Source: CAZKYP01 sp964556885 (GTDB lineage: Bacteria; Planctomycetota; Phycisphaerae; Sedimentisphaerales; Anaerobacaceae). Taken from it: a stretch of DNA of 12,585 nucleotides. This document shows positions 1-7,697 of this stretch, piece by piece. The notes beneath the pieces were generated by a model. That model saw only the letters and a list, made by a program, of their open reading frames with translations, was not told where the DNA came from and searched no databases. Positions within the stretch are counted from its first letter, which is position 1. Each line of letters begins with the position of its first letter. Where the stretch lies: positions 1 to 12,585 of the forward strand of contig CAZKYP010000098.1 in assembly GCA_964556885.1 (NCBI GenBank), read 5' to 3'. Position numbers and translations under genes: made by a program.

Positions 1-722
1 GAGCTGGTATCCGAAGCAAACTGCACGAGACCTTCGACAACAATCAGCCTTGTGTCGGTTTGTCCTGCGGTTATATCGAAACTCGTGCCTGTAATTATCG
101 CCCGTCCGTGAGCAGTATTAACGACAAACGGATTGCCATCGTGCCGGACATTCGTGTAAATCCTCCCGAAATTCAGGTCCACAATGCAGCCAAGCCGCCC
201 CTTGGCCGTTAGCGGCCGGATTGAAAGGGTGGTATCGGTGCTCATTATCAATCGGTGCCTGCTGTTGATAATAAGCGTCTTTATAGAATCGCCAGAGGCT
301 ATCTGCCGGCCGGCGGGAACAATAATGCCACCGCTATCTGAGAGCATTTCAATCCTAATCCCGATATATCGGGACAGGCTCGGAACCGATGCTGCTTGAT
401 TTTTGGTCACCCTATCCCGCATTATAGAGTCTGACACTGCAAAAAATGTGAATACGCCGATTGCCAGGCAGGCAGCGGCGACCGATATCCTCCAGATAAT
501 CCTGCGATAACCGGCTCGTTTTTCCAGAGATTCGAACGCCTCGGAGAATTCGGATTTGTGGTCCTCGATAAATGTTATCGTACGCTTGTTGTTCTCGTAC
601 TCGGCGGCGCAGCTTTGGCAGGATTGAAGATGAAGTTCCAGCGCGAGGCTTTCCCACGATTTCGGCTCCAAATCGCCTATGATAAACGGTACTATTAATT
701 CCTGTGCCTGTTTACAATCCAT
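1..722 (-). CDS. Anti-sigma factor with zinc finger and FecR domain (C-terminus cut by window edge)
   Basis: Reading from an ATG at 722 on the minus strand, the frame stays open for 240 codons to the window edge. Residues 31-38 hold an H-x3-C-x2-C motif (H31, C35, C38), the zinc-binding signature of ZAS anti-sigma factors. Residues 76-96 form a hydrophobic membrane segment preceded by RRIIWR. From about residue 200 the sequence FVVNTAHGRAIITGTSFDIT followed by a VVEGLVQF stretch is a typical FecR domain core (T-x-x-G-x-A-x-x-x-GT-x-F, then VxEGxV). The inferred role is to hold the sigma factor encoded just upstream at the membrane and release it on an outside signal. A GGA lies 6-7 bases before the ATG. 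The gene follows the sigma gene by 165 bases in the same direction. The missing C-terminus could carry a further ligand-binding domain such as LamG, which I cannot see. Confidence 0.85.
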   Translation of the reverse strand, partial: MDCKQAQELIVPFIIGDLEPKSWESLALELHLQSCQSCAAEYENNKRTITFIEDHKSEFSEAFESLEKRAGYRRIIWRISVAAACLAIGVFTFFAVSDSIMRDRVTKNQAASVPSLSRYIGIRIEMLSDSGGIIVPAGRQIASGDSIKTLIINSRHRLIMSTDTTLSIRPLTAKGRLGCIVDLNFGRIYTNVRHDGNPFVVNTAHGRAIITGTSFDITAGQTDTRLIVVEGLVQFASDTS

Positions 723-887
723 TTCGCGTCCAAATCCCGATATAAAGAACACGTTTCTATCCCTTAATTGCCAAAAAAGGGCAAAAGTGAGAGAAAGAAA
801 ATTTGGACTTTTTTCATGCTTTTATATAACTTTTGCTCCCGAAGTAACTTACGAGCGAAAATATTTTTACTCCCGCTTACGGCTTTA

Positions 888-1475
888 TTACAGGTGCAGC
901 TTGAGCCTGATTTTCTTCAATCCGTAAGAGATGAGTTTACGGAACGCTCCGTCAGAGCATCCGAGATCTTCAGCGGCTTGTTTTATGGTCAGGCCGTCGA
1001 TAAATCGCAATTTGATTGCCTGTCGGGCCTTGGGCGGGAGCTTGGCGAGTGCCAGGGCGATATTTTTCCTGAGTTCCTCAGATTCAATTTGATAGGCCGG
1101 ATCGGCTTGCGGGCCAGTACCGCTGCCATCTGTAAGATTGCCAATCGAATCCAGATGGATTGTCTTAACCGAACCTGCTTTTTGCCGATAATATCGGTGT
1201 ATTACATTATTAGTGATACCGAGAAGATATTTTTCCACATCTGCGCTGCCGTCATATTGGCCGTCGCTTTTACTTAGTTCGATAAAAACATTTTGTGTAA
1301 GGTCTTCAGCATCCGCGATTGAGCCGATATGCAAGGCAATATGTCGCCTCAACCGGGCGGAATATTTGGCGTGAAGCAATTCCAGGGACTTTTTGTCCTT
1401 CGGATATATCTCCCGTTTTAACAAATGACTATCGTTTATATTTACCTGATTACCGCCACTCACCTTATTGTCCAT
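888..1475 (-). CDS. ECF-type RNA polymerase sigma factor
   Basis: The 195-residue product has the two-domain layout of extracytoplasmic-function sigma factors. Region 2 spans about residues 34-98 and includes the DAEDLTQNVFIEL motif (55-67), which in this family contacts core polymerase and the -10 element. Region 4 spans about 140-192, with LPPKARQAIKLRFIDGLTI and a helix-turn-helix around KQAAEDLGCSDGAFRKL that would read the -35 element. A glycine-rich linker (112-122) joins them. I chose the ATG at 1475; a TTG two codons upstream is also possible, and neither has a clear SD. The anti-sigma/FecR gene lies 165 bases downstream on the same strand, so the pair probably forms one regulatory unit. 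Its target promoters and signal are unknown. Confidence 0.9.
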   Translation of the reverse strand: MDNKVSGGNQVNINDSHLLKREIYPKDKKSLELLHAKYSARLRRHIALHIGSIADAEDLTQNVFIELSKSDGQYDGSADVEKYLLGITNNVIHRYYRQKAGSVKTIHLDSIGNLTDGSGTGPQADPAYQIESEELRKNIALALAKLPPKARQAIKLRFIDGLTIKQAAEDLGCSDGAFRKLISYGLKKIRLKLHL

Positions 1476-2197
1476 CCGCAAACAAAAAAGGTAATAATCT
1501 CACTTTTACTCAAATCGCAAAGCGCGCAGACCAATGTTCTCATATTAGCGGCGTATCCAAAGTTATTCAGGTTGATAAAAAATCTGATCGAATTAAAAAT
1601 TTTTTGGAATCAAGCGGGCGAGCCAGCAATCCTTATAATGGAATTCGATAACGGCCGGTTTGCTAAAGTAAGTTTTCTATATAAGCAGCTTTACCATGGA
1701 ACCTTTTATCTCGCTAAAGGTTGTCAATCCGTAGTCTTTTACTCGCCTATATAGCTTTTTCAACTCTATTTAAGTAGGAATTAGACACCTGTTGATTTTT
1801 TGTCAAACTTTTTCGTGATTTTTCTTCATTAGTGACAGCCCTATGTCACACCCCATGAAAAAAGCTGAAATAAGGGCAAAAAATCGGGCTCGAATATCTG
1901 ATGAAAAAATTACGTCAGGGATTTTTTCTTCTTTTTTGTTGCGGTCGGCCGGTCCATGGAATTGCTAAAAAATATTATCAACTTTAAGAAGGAGAAAACG
2001 AAGACGTTGCACTTTTCGGATTTTGGAAGAAGGAATACAAGCTGCTTACCAGCAACGCATTAACACGAAACAAAACCAATTTTTCTTACAGAAGACAGAA
2101 TATATCAACCACGGTGGATGGAAAGAACAAATTGTGCGGGGCGCGGGTGTATTAACTTGAAGGGAAAAATCTGATATGTTTGAATCACGGCGCCGGA
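1476..2197. other. AT-rich stretch without a convincing gene
   Basis: About 720 bases separate the sigma gene from the three-gene minus-strand operon. Short open frames exist on both strands but none has a start, SD and protein-like composition together. Visible structure: an inverted repeat AACCTTT/AAAGGTT at 1700-1722; the operator-like repeat at 1832-1849; a weak stem CTGATG/CGTCAG followed by T-runs at 1899-1934 that could act as a weak plus-strand terminator; and words such as ACAGAAGACAGAAT near 2090 that resemble the repeats seen later. The sigma-gene promoter should be here on the minus strand. TTGACA occurs at 1806-1801 and 1727-1722, but neither has a good -10 at the right distance. 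Confidence 0.6.
1832..1849. promoter_or_regulatory. Operator-like inverted repeat GTGACA-N6-TGTCAC
   Basis: Two perfect 6-base arms, GTGACA and TGTCAC, flank a 6-base spacer. The size fits a dimeric regulator's site. The half-site spacing (GTGA-N10-TCAC) is not that of CRP (N6), and it is not an FNR or NikR site. It sits about 360 bases upstream of the sigma-factor start, in AT-rich non-coding DNA. Its binding protein is unknown and it could be chance. Confidence 0.35.
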
Positions 2198-2449
2198 TTA
2201 TTCCGTAATCAGCCATGCCATGGCGTAAAGGGCCAGTGCGGCTATAATCATAACCACGACAATCGAGCCGAAAAGCACCACCGTCTCTTTAAAAAAATGG
2301 CCGGCCTTTATATGAGGAATTTTTGTCGTCTTGTATACGATGGCTATCACCACCACTAATGGGAGCAGCCAGAGCATCGACTGCGGATTTATGCCGATAT
2401 TTTCCGGTGTCGTAAACGTTGCCAATATGCAAGACGTTATCGTTGACAT
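2198..2449 (-). CDS. Small two-pass membrane protein, function unknown
   Basis: The 83-residue product has two hydrophobic segments, about residues 25-41 and 55-80, joined by a short basic loop (YKTTKIPHIKAGHFFKE). I chose the ATG at 2449 because it lies one base after the upstream stop (TGA-A-ATG) and has GGAG six bases before it. The longer frame starting at 2500 would overlap the upstream gene by about 50 bases. The arrangement implies translational coupling with the 133-residue membrane protein. I recognise no family. Confidence 0.7.
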   Translation of the reverse strand: MSTITSCILATFTTPENIGINPQSMLWLLPLVVVIAIVYKTTKIPHIKAGHFFKETVVLFGSIVVVMIIAALALYAMAWLITE

Positions 2450-2450
2450 T

Positions 2451-2852
2451 TCAATCTCCGGCGCCATCAACTGCGCGAACGTGGGCCATATAGACCGCAT
2501 TGACTATACACAAAAGATTAAGCAGACCCGCAATGCTCGTATATATCTGTCCGATTTCGTTCGGTCTGCCGTAAACCTGATAACCTCCCCCGGCGGTCAT
2601 GCGTCCCAGGGCTATTACCAACGGCGAATTCATAACCTGCGCGACATACCACGGCTTAGCCCCCACGGGATTGATAACGCCGATCGAGCCGATATATATT
2701 CCCACGCAAAAAGCGAAAACAATCGAAACGAATATGATTATCGCATGCTTTGGTTTTTTGAGAACCAAATGCCCGCCGCCGGGCACAAGCCACCCCGCCA
2801 ATCCCACGAACAACAAGAATAAAATGTGACCTTCTTTGGAACGCTGTGCCAT
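2451..2852 (-). CDS. Small membrane protein, possibly a planctomycete DUF family
   Basis: The 133-residue product has hydrophobic segments at about 10-27, 37-58 and 106-124. The first contains a GWLVPGGGHLVLKKPKHAI motif, recalling small planctomycete membrane proteins I remember under the label DUF6677; that match is from memory and untested. The ATG overlaps the stop of the SurA-like gene by one base (TAATG), with GGAG about ten bases upstream, so the two are translationally coupled. Constant co-location with a SurA/PpiD-like protein would suggest a role in envelope biogenesis, but the sequence gives no catalytic motif. Confidence 0.75.
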   Translation of the reverse strand: MAQRSKEGHILFLLFVGLAGWLVPGGGHLVLKKPKHAIIIFVSIVFAFCVGIYIGSIGVINPVGAKPWYVAQVMNSPLVIALGRMTAGGGYQVYGRPNEIGQIYTSIAGLLNLLCIVNAVYMAHVRAVDGAGD

Positions 2853-5083
2853 TAAAATTCTATCTCCTCATCCGGCGGTGCCTGTCGTTTTACGGGTCGG
2901 GTCTTTACCTCGACCTCTTTGAATCGCATGCGTTCCAATATGTTCTGAGGATTAAAATGAACCACCGCAAGAGACTGCGATTCAACCTGGTCTTCCCCGA
3001 ACACCAGCATCGGTTTGGCCTTCTCGTACTGCTCCTTCCAGAGACGCTTGATGGAAATGTTCCTTATCACGTAGAAACTCATGTCCGGCTTAAATTCCAT
3101 AATATATGTCATATCATTGAGGCTGTTACTGTCCTGCGGCACGAGCGAGTAAAGCTGCTCAATGAAACGCTTTCTCTTCCAGCGTTCGCTCATGGTATAC
3201 TTAGACATCGGATTGCCCTGGTTTTGTATTGTATATACTTCCATATCCGACTTCGAGATTCTCTTGAGACCGGGAAGGCCGCGAAGCATTACCACATTCG
3301 GATCGCTCGGCTTTTTCCCCTGCTGCTGTTTGTACTGCTCGTTGAATTTATTAACCGCGACATCCCAGCCGCCGCTTGTCACCTGGTCGACGAAATTATC
3401 GACCTTACCTTTCATAACCTCCATAGCGGCCAGCCGCTTCATATCCGCGACCACCAGATTCTTCACCGAATATACATCATCTTCCGATGCAGGCTGCTCA
3501 TCGGAGAACTGGTTGGGATCGAACTTCAGGGAGCATGTGCTGTAAGTCTGAACTATGCTTTCAGGCACGGACGCCTTGAGGGCCTGGGTAATTCTTACAA
3601 TGGCGGTTACCGGTCCCGTGCCGCTTTGCAAACCGCGCCACATATCGTACAACGGCCCGATATTCGTATACATTCTCGGCTTGGCAACATCCAACCTGCT
3701 CAGTTCGCTCAGGCCCAGCTCGTCGACAGCAAATACGATTTTCGACAAACCAACAGTACCCCCTCCGCTGCCGGGCATGTAAAGCCTTCTAAGGTACTCG
3801 TCAGTCTGAATATCAACAGGGGACAGCAGTCCCGTCCGGCCCGCATATACTTTGATATTGTACTTTTTACTCAATTGCTCTGCGGCGGTTTTATAATCGC
3901 CGACCTTTTCTTTGATCTGCCCGCTGGTCGTTTCCGACGACTGAACGTCCAGACCTTCCAGACCGGCCTCGGTAATCGTCTTTGCCTCCTGCAATATCCT
4001 TTCGGCCGTCGAATCGATGTTGTCCTGCAAAATCTGCTCCGAAATGCTGCGAGCAACCTCTGCATAGCTTTTGACACGCGGGACCATTTCCGAGTTCGGG
4101 TCATTCGGATCGGACCTGACCTGCTCGGTGAACAACTGCTCTTTGTACCTTTCGTAATAATCTTCCATCTGGTCCTGGCTCGGAGCCTTGACAATATTAC
4201 GAACCTCATTAAGCCTGACTGCTATATATTCAAGCTGCACCCTGTCGGGAAGCATGTATCCGAAACCGTAAGGATTTTCAGTTGTAAAATCTCCGGCCGA
4301 AAAATCCTTGTACTTTTCAAATTGCCCAAGCAACTGGTCCGCATCCGGCTGCGGCTGGGATTCGGCATATAAACCAGAATCGAATCTCACAAACTGCACC
4401 TCGACTTCTTCCTGTTCATAAGAGGCCGCCTGCATTATTTGCCTGGTGGTCAGGTCCTCATCCGATGTGATTACACGTGCATATTGCAATATTGCCAGCA
4501 ATCTGCCTAACGTGGAGAGTATCTGTTCTTCCGTGACAGACCTCTGATTCATAATCGCCCCGATTGTCTGCGAGTAAGACTGGCCGCCGAACAACTGCGG
4601 TATCACCCTGCTGAACTGCTGGCCGACCTGTTCATTCGGTATACTGATCCCCGCCGACTCGGCCTCGTTACTGAGCAGTATCCAATACATGCTGGGTGTC
4701 ACGGTACGGTAGTACATGTCATTCAACTGCTTGTCGGAAATCTTAAACTGATTCGTTCGAATCGATTGTCTCACATAACTCATGAACTCCGGAGTGGTGC
4801 GGTCAGGAAATAACAGTTCTCCCAGCAGAATTCCCTGCAAGTCCTGTGACTTCAGCAGCTCGTCCGCCCTCAAGACACTCAGAAGCTCCATGTCCCGGCT
4901 TGCATAATACAGATCCATGTTGGTTATCTTGCCCTTTTGGCCGAACTTAGCTATCGTCGGATTACCTCTCACGGTCATCATTTTCATTAAAGCGCTGCCG
5001 CCGATAAATCCGAACATAATGACAATAACAACAATGGCCATTACTTTCTGATTATACTTTCGAAACCATTTTACCAAACTCAT
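2852..5083 (-). CDS. SurA/PpiD-like membrane-anchored protein lacking a visible parvulin domain
   Basis: The 743-residue product starts with a short basic cytoplasmic tail (MSLVKWFRKYNQK) and one membrane anchor (about 15-33), leaving a long outer domain: the PpiD-like layout of a SurA N-terminal-domain protein. Residues about 50-220 are helix-rich, and the stretch around VTEEQILSTLGRLLAI resembles the SurA/PpiD chaperone region. I see no parvulin peptidyl-prolyl isomerase block in the middle or C-terminal half; that half instead carries long charged helices and ends in a PPDEEIEF tail. The ATG at 5083 is preceded by GGAG at a seven-base spacing, so I prefer it over a TTG at 5101. It is the first gene of a three-gene operon. 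The likely role is an envelope folding or quality-control factor. Family assignment is moderate; the exact function is inference. Confidence 0.75.
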   Translation of the reverse strand: MSLVKWFRKYNQKVMAIVVIVIMFGFIGGSALMKMMTVRGNPTIAKFGQKGKITNMDLYYASRDMELLSVLRADELLKSQDLQGILLGELLFPDRTTPEFMSYVRQSIRTNQFKISDKQLNDMYYRTVTPSMYWILLSNEAESAGISIPNEQVGQQFSRVIPQLFGGQSYSQTIGAIMNQRSVTEEQILSTLGRLLAILQYARVITSDEDLTTRQIMQAASYEQEEVEVQFVRFDSGLYAESQPQPDADQLLGQFEKYKDFSAGDFTTENPYGFGYMLPDRVQLEYIAVRLNEVRNIVKAPSQDQMEDYYERYKEQLFTEQVRSDPNDPNSEMVPRVKSYAEVARSISEQILQDNIDSTAERILQEAKTITEAGLEGLDVQSSETTSGQIKEKVGDYKTAAEQLSKKYNIKVYAGRTGLLSPVDIQTDEYLRRLYMPGSGGGTVGLSKIVFAVDELGLSELSRLDVAKPRMYTNIGPLYDMWRGLQSGTGPVTAIVRITQALKASVPESIVQTYSTCSLKFDPNQFSDEQPASEDDVYSVKNLVVADMKRLAAMEVMKGKVDNFVDQVTSGGWDVAVNKFNEQYKQQQGKKPSDPNVVMLRGLPGLKRISKSDMEVYTIQNQGNPMSKYTMSERWKRKRFIEQLYSLVPQDSNSLNDMTYIMEFKPDMSFYVIRNISIKRLWKEQYEKAKPMLVFGEDQVESQSLAVVHFNPQNILERMRFKEVEVKTRPVKRQAPPDEEIEF

Positions 5084-5111
5084 AGGTATACTCCGAATCA
5101 ACTTCTCTTTC

Positions 5112-5183
5112 CGCCATAAGGCGTCCTGTGGAGACCCGGCAAATACGGGCCACAGACCCCGAACAGGGACTAATTCCCCGGGG
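5112..5183 (-). promoter_or_regulatory. Three consecutive hairpins in the leader of the SurA-like operon
   Basis: Three stems lie between the predicted transcription start and the start codon: CCCCG/CGGGG (5157-5161 with 5179-5183), with an inner GGG/CCC; CTGTGG/CCACAG (5126-5131 with 5150-5155), continued after a three-base bulge by CCCG/CGGG (5135-5138 with 5146-5149); and CGCC-ATAA-GGCG (5112-5123). No T-run follows, so they are not simple terminators. I know no riboswitch or leader of this form. A post-transcriptional role is inference. Confidence 0.45.
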
Positions 5184-5195
5184 CCAAACCTTGAA

Positions 5196-5223
5196 AGTAT
5201 AAGAAATTTGCCTGCCTATGCAA
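5196..5223 (-). promoter_or_regulatory. Candidate promoter for the SurA-like operon
   Basis: On the minus strand a TTGCAT (-35 candidate, 5223-5218) and TATACT (-10 candidate, 5201-5196) are 16 bases apart. The -10 matches consensus at five of six bases, the -35 only weakly. This would give a leader of about 105 bases containing three hairpins. Confidence 0.45.
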
Positions 5224-5275
5224 GAAAATTCTCTACGCCGCACGAACCGGCAAAAAGCCGGACCTGGTATTCATC

Positions 5276-5375
5276 NNNNNNNNNNNNNNNNNNNNNNNNN
5301 NNNNNNNNNNNNNNNNNNNNNNNNNNNNNNNNNNNNNNNNNNNNNNNNNNNNNNNNNNNNNNNNNNNNNNNNNNN
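5276..5375. other. Assembly gap (100 Ns)
   Basis: Exactly 100 Ns, the usual placeholder for a scaffold join of unknown length. It falls in the 5' part of hemL. The 60 bases to its left do not encode a recognisable HemL N-terminus in any frame. Reading frame, distance and even adjacency across the gap should not be assumed. Confidence 0.97.
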
Positions 5376-6570
5376 CATCGGACCGGTATTTATCGAAAGG
5401 GCAAAAGGCTCGAAAATCTACGACATCGACGGCAACGAATACATTGACTACGTCGGCTCCTGGGGCCCGATGATACTCGGTCATGCACATCCGGCGGTTA
5501 TGAAAGCCATCGAAGCCGCAGTTCAAAAAGGCACTTCGTTCGGGGCACCGACACAGGCCGAAACAACACTGGCCGGGAAAATAATCGACGCTTTCGAATC
5601 AATCGACAAGGTCCGGCTCGTAAGCAGCGGCACCGAGGCGGTCATGACCGCCATCCGCCTGGGGCGTGCATACACCAAAAAAGACCTGATAATCAAGATG
5701 TCCGGCTGCTATCATGGTCACAGCGATTCCCTGCTAACAGCCGCAGGTTCGGGATTAGCTGAATCTGCCATCGCATCGAGTGCCGGCGTCCCGGAGGCGA
5801 TAGCAAAGCTGACTATCGTAGTCGACTATAACGATATCGAGGCGGTCAGGGCCGCTTTCAGGATTCATAAAGACAAAATAGCGGCGGTTCTTGTCGAACC
5901 TGTCGCCGCCAACATGGGCGTAGTTCCGCCCGTCGACTGCTACCTCCAGGCCCTTCGAGACCTATGTAACAATGAAAACGCAGTTCTGATTTTCGACGAG
6001 GTGATAACGGGCTTCAGGGTCGCTCTCGGCGGGGCGCAGGAGCTTTACGGAATCAAAGCAGATATTACGTGTCTCGGCAAGATAATCGGGGGAGGTCTGC
6101 CGCTGGCGGCGGTCGGCGGCAGGTCCTATATAATGGACCTTCTGGCCCCGGTCGGCCCGGTCTATCAGGCCGGTACGCTCAGCGGTAATCCGATTGCAAC
6201 CGCAGCGGCCAACGCCACCCTCGATATAATATCCAAAGATGATTGCTATACAAAACTCGAATCTACCGCGGCCCTGTTGGAAGAAGGCCTGGCCTACGCC
6301 GCAAGCCGGACCGAAATCGCCGTCACAATCAATCGTATCGGCTCAATCATGAGCTGCTTTTTCACCAAACGCCCGGTTCGTAACTTTACCGATGTCCAGA
6401 CAACCGATATTACAAGTTTTAAAAAATTCTTCGCTTCGATGCTGCAACAGGGAATCTATCTCGCACCAAGCGCTTACGAGGCCATGTTTGTTTCATTGGC
6501 ACACAGCAAGGCAGATATAGAAAAGACCATCGAAGCCGCCGAAAACAGCTTCCGCCGGCTAAACGATTAG
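5376..6570 (+). CDS. hemL: Glutamate-1-semialdehyde 2,1-aminomutase (5' end lost in gap)
   Basis: HemL is a PLP enzyme that turns glutamate-1-semialdehyde into 5-aminolevulinate, the committed precursor of heme and other tetrapyrroles in the C5 pathway. The 397 visible residues begin at IGPVFIERAKG, matching the family shortly after the usual PGGVNSPVRAF segment, so about 30 N-terminal residues are missing. Clear family blocks follow: YVGSWGPMILGHAHP, SSGTEAVMTAIRLGR (phosphate binding), MSGCYHGHSDSLL, FDEVITGFRVALGGAQ (the Asp that contacts the PLP ring nitrogen) and CLGKIIGGGLPLAAVGG, with the Schiff-base lysine codon at 6079-6081. The C-terminus is complete. The frame appears to run through the Ns from 5218, but that is chance. 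The true start, promoter and SD are in or beyond the gap. Confidence 0.95.
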
Positions 6571-6697
6571 GCAGCCATTATATACAAATAAAAGACCGAC
6601 ATGATGTTATTATAAACCCTGTTAGTGTGGATTTTATCGGAATAAATGATTTCATATTTTATTAGGTAATTTGTCTGATAAACGAAAAATAAATTTC

Positions 6698-6725
6698 TTG
6701 CACTTATTAAAAAACTTAGCATAAT
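6698..6725 (+). promoter_or_regulatory. Possible promoter for the 269-residue membrane protein
   Basis: TTGCAC (6698-6703) and CATAAT (6720-6725) lie 16 bases apart in an AT-rich stretch after hemL. The -10 matches consensus at five of six bases, the -35 is weak. This would start a transcript about 135 bases before the ATG at 6868, with a repeat block in the leader. Confidence 0.35.
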
Positions 6726-6737
6726 TGTAAACAGAAG

Positions 6738-6846
6738 TCAGATGACAGATGTCAGACGGCAGAAAACAAAATTAGGAATATATCGAAATTCGATGTTCGT
6801 TCCCGATTGATCGGGACCGTATTCTGTGTTTTGTATTCTGTATTCT
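6738..6846. repeat. Word-like repeat block before the membrane-protein gene
   Basis: The block consists of CAGA/TCAGA words on the left (CAGAAGTCAGATGACAGATG and onward), a near-palindrome ATCGAAATTCGAT, a perfect TCCCGAT-TG-ATCGGGA inverted repeat at 6801-6816, and TATTCTGT words on the right that are partly complementary to the left words. It resembles in style the repeats at 7698-7764 and 9597-9656. It lies directly upstream of the SD at 6854-6860. Confidence 0.55.
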
Positions 6847-6867
6847 TACAATTAGGGAGGTCTTAGA

Positions 6868-7677
6868 ATGAACGACAGTCAAGTCAGTCCGAATAATCTT
6901 TTGGACGCCACCGATTGCCTTGAAGCCATCGGGGTATTCAGAGGCTGGAAAAACTTTTTATTCGCAGTTATTATTTTGTCCCTTTTATTAACACAAGCCT
7001 GCTTCTGGCTTGTCGATACGGGTTTTATCAAAATCCCCGCCAAACCGGATTCCGAGGGCAAACAGGCGGTTCAAATGGCCGAACCTGTTACCACCGACGA
7101 AAACACATCCGTATCCAAGGTGCCGGAATCCCGGTCAGAAGTATCGGGACTAAGCGAAGCCTCGATAAGAGAAATCATCGGCGAGCCAAACAAACCGGCC
7201 GGACAGACTGAACCGGACAAGAAAGCCGCAGTGCAGGAAAAAAATAAAAGTGACTCGATATTCGCAATAACATTCGAAAACATGACTATCCTGCTTTCCT
7301 TTGTAAACGCCCTGCTTATATTGACAGCTACACTTTACTGCCTGACAATGCTGTTCAGCCTAAAAATCTCCCTGCTCGGCAGGCTCGGCGGGATAAACCA
7401 CATCTGCCGGGCGTTTTTCCTTTCAATGCTTCTCCTCATTCTCCTGCTGCCCTGGCAGAGCATATTCGGCAGTTTTGTAATCGGAGCCATATATACCCCC
7501 GCTGAACTGGTTAAAGGCTACATCAATCACCGTAACAGCAGCGGCATATTTCCCAGTGTGCTGTACTATCTGCGATTCACAGGTTACTGGGCATTTATAG
7601 TCTTATTGCTTTTCTCCTCGCAGCTCCGCAGCGCACGCTGGGCAAGGGCGATTCTCCGCCGGCTCGAGATAATATAA
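6868..7677 (+). CDS. Four-pass membrane protein of unknown function
   Basis: The 269-residue product has hydrophobic segments at about residues 29-50, 131-158, 180-210 and 235-257. Between the first two lies an 80-residue charged, proline-containing linker (about 52-128) that looks disordered or extracytoplasmic. The C-terminus is basic (SARWARAILRRLEII). The ATG has a strong SD, AGGGAGG at 6854-6860, the best in the window. No catalytic motif or known family is evident. It is isolated between two repeat-filled gaps, downstream of hemL and upstream of metXW, and the context does not reveal a role. Confidence 0.8.
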   Translation: MNDSQVSPNNLLDATDCLEAIGVFRGWKNFLFAVIILSLLLTQACFWLVDTGFIKIPAKPDSEGKQAVQMAEPVTTDENTSVSKVPESRSEVSGLSEASIREIIGEPNKPAGQTEPDKKAAVQEKNKSDSIFAITFENMTILLSFVNALLILTATLYCLTMLFSLKISLLGRLGGINHICRAFFLSMLLLILLLPWQSIFGSFVIGAIYTPAELVKGYINHRNSSGIFPSVLYYLRFTGYWAFIVLLLFSSQLRSARWARAILRRLEII

Positions 7678-7697
7678 ACAGTAGAGGATAGTAAATA

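Noticed and set aside
412..657. An 81-codon minus-strand frame
   Set aside because: It is a shifted frame inside the anti-sigma gene; the correct frame gives the zinc finger, membrane segment and FecR domain.
768..1277. A 169-codon plus-strand frame
   Set aside because: It overlaps the sigma-factor gene in antisense; the minus-strand reading gives clear sigma region 2 and 4 motifs.
2846..4372. A 508-codon open frame on the plus strand
   Set aside because: It lies entirely opposite the SurA-like gene, its start has no SD, and its composition (many His, Arg and Leu) is that of an antisense shadow.
5052..5243. A 63-codon minus-strand frame overlapping the start of the SurA-like gene
   Set aside because: It covers the hairpin leader and promoter, has no SD and its product resembles no protein I know.
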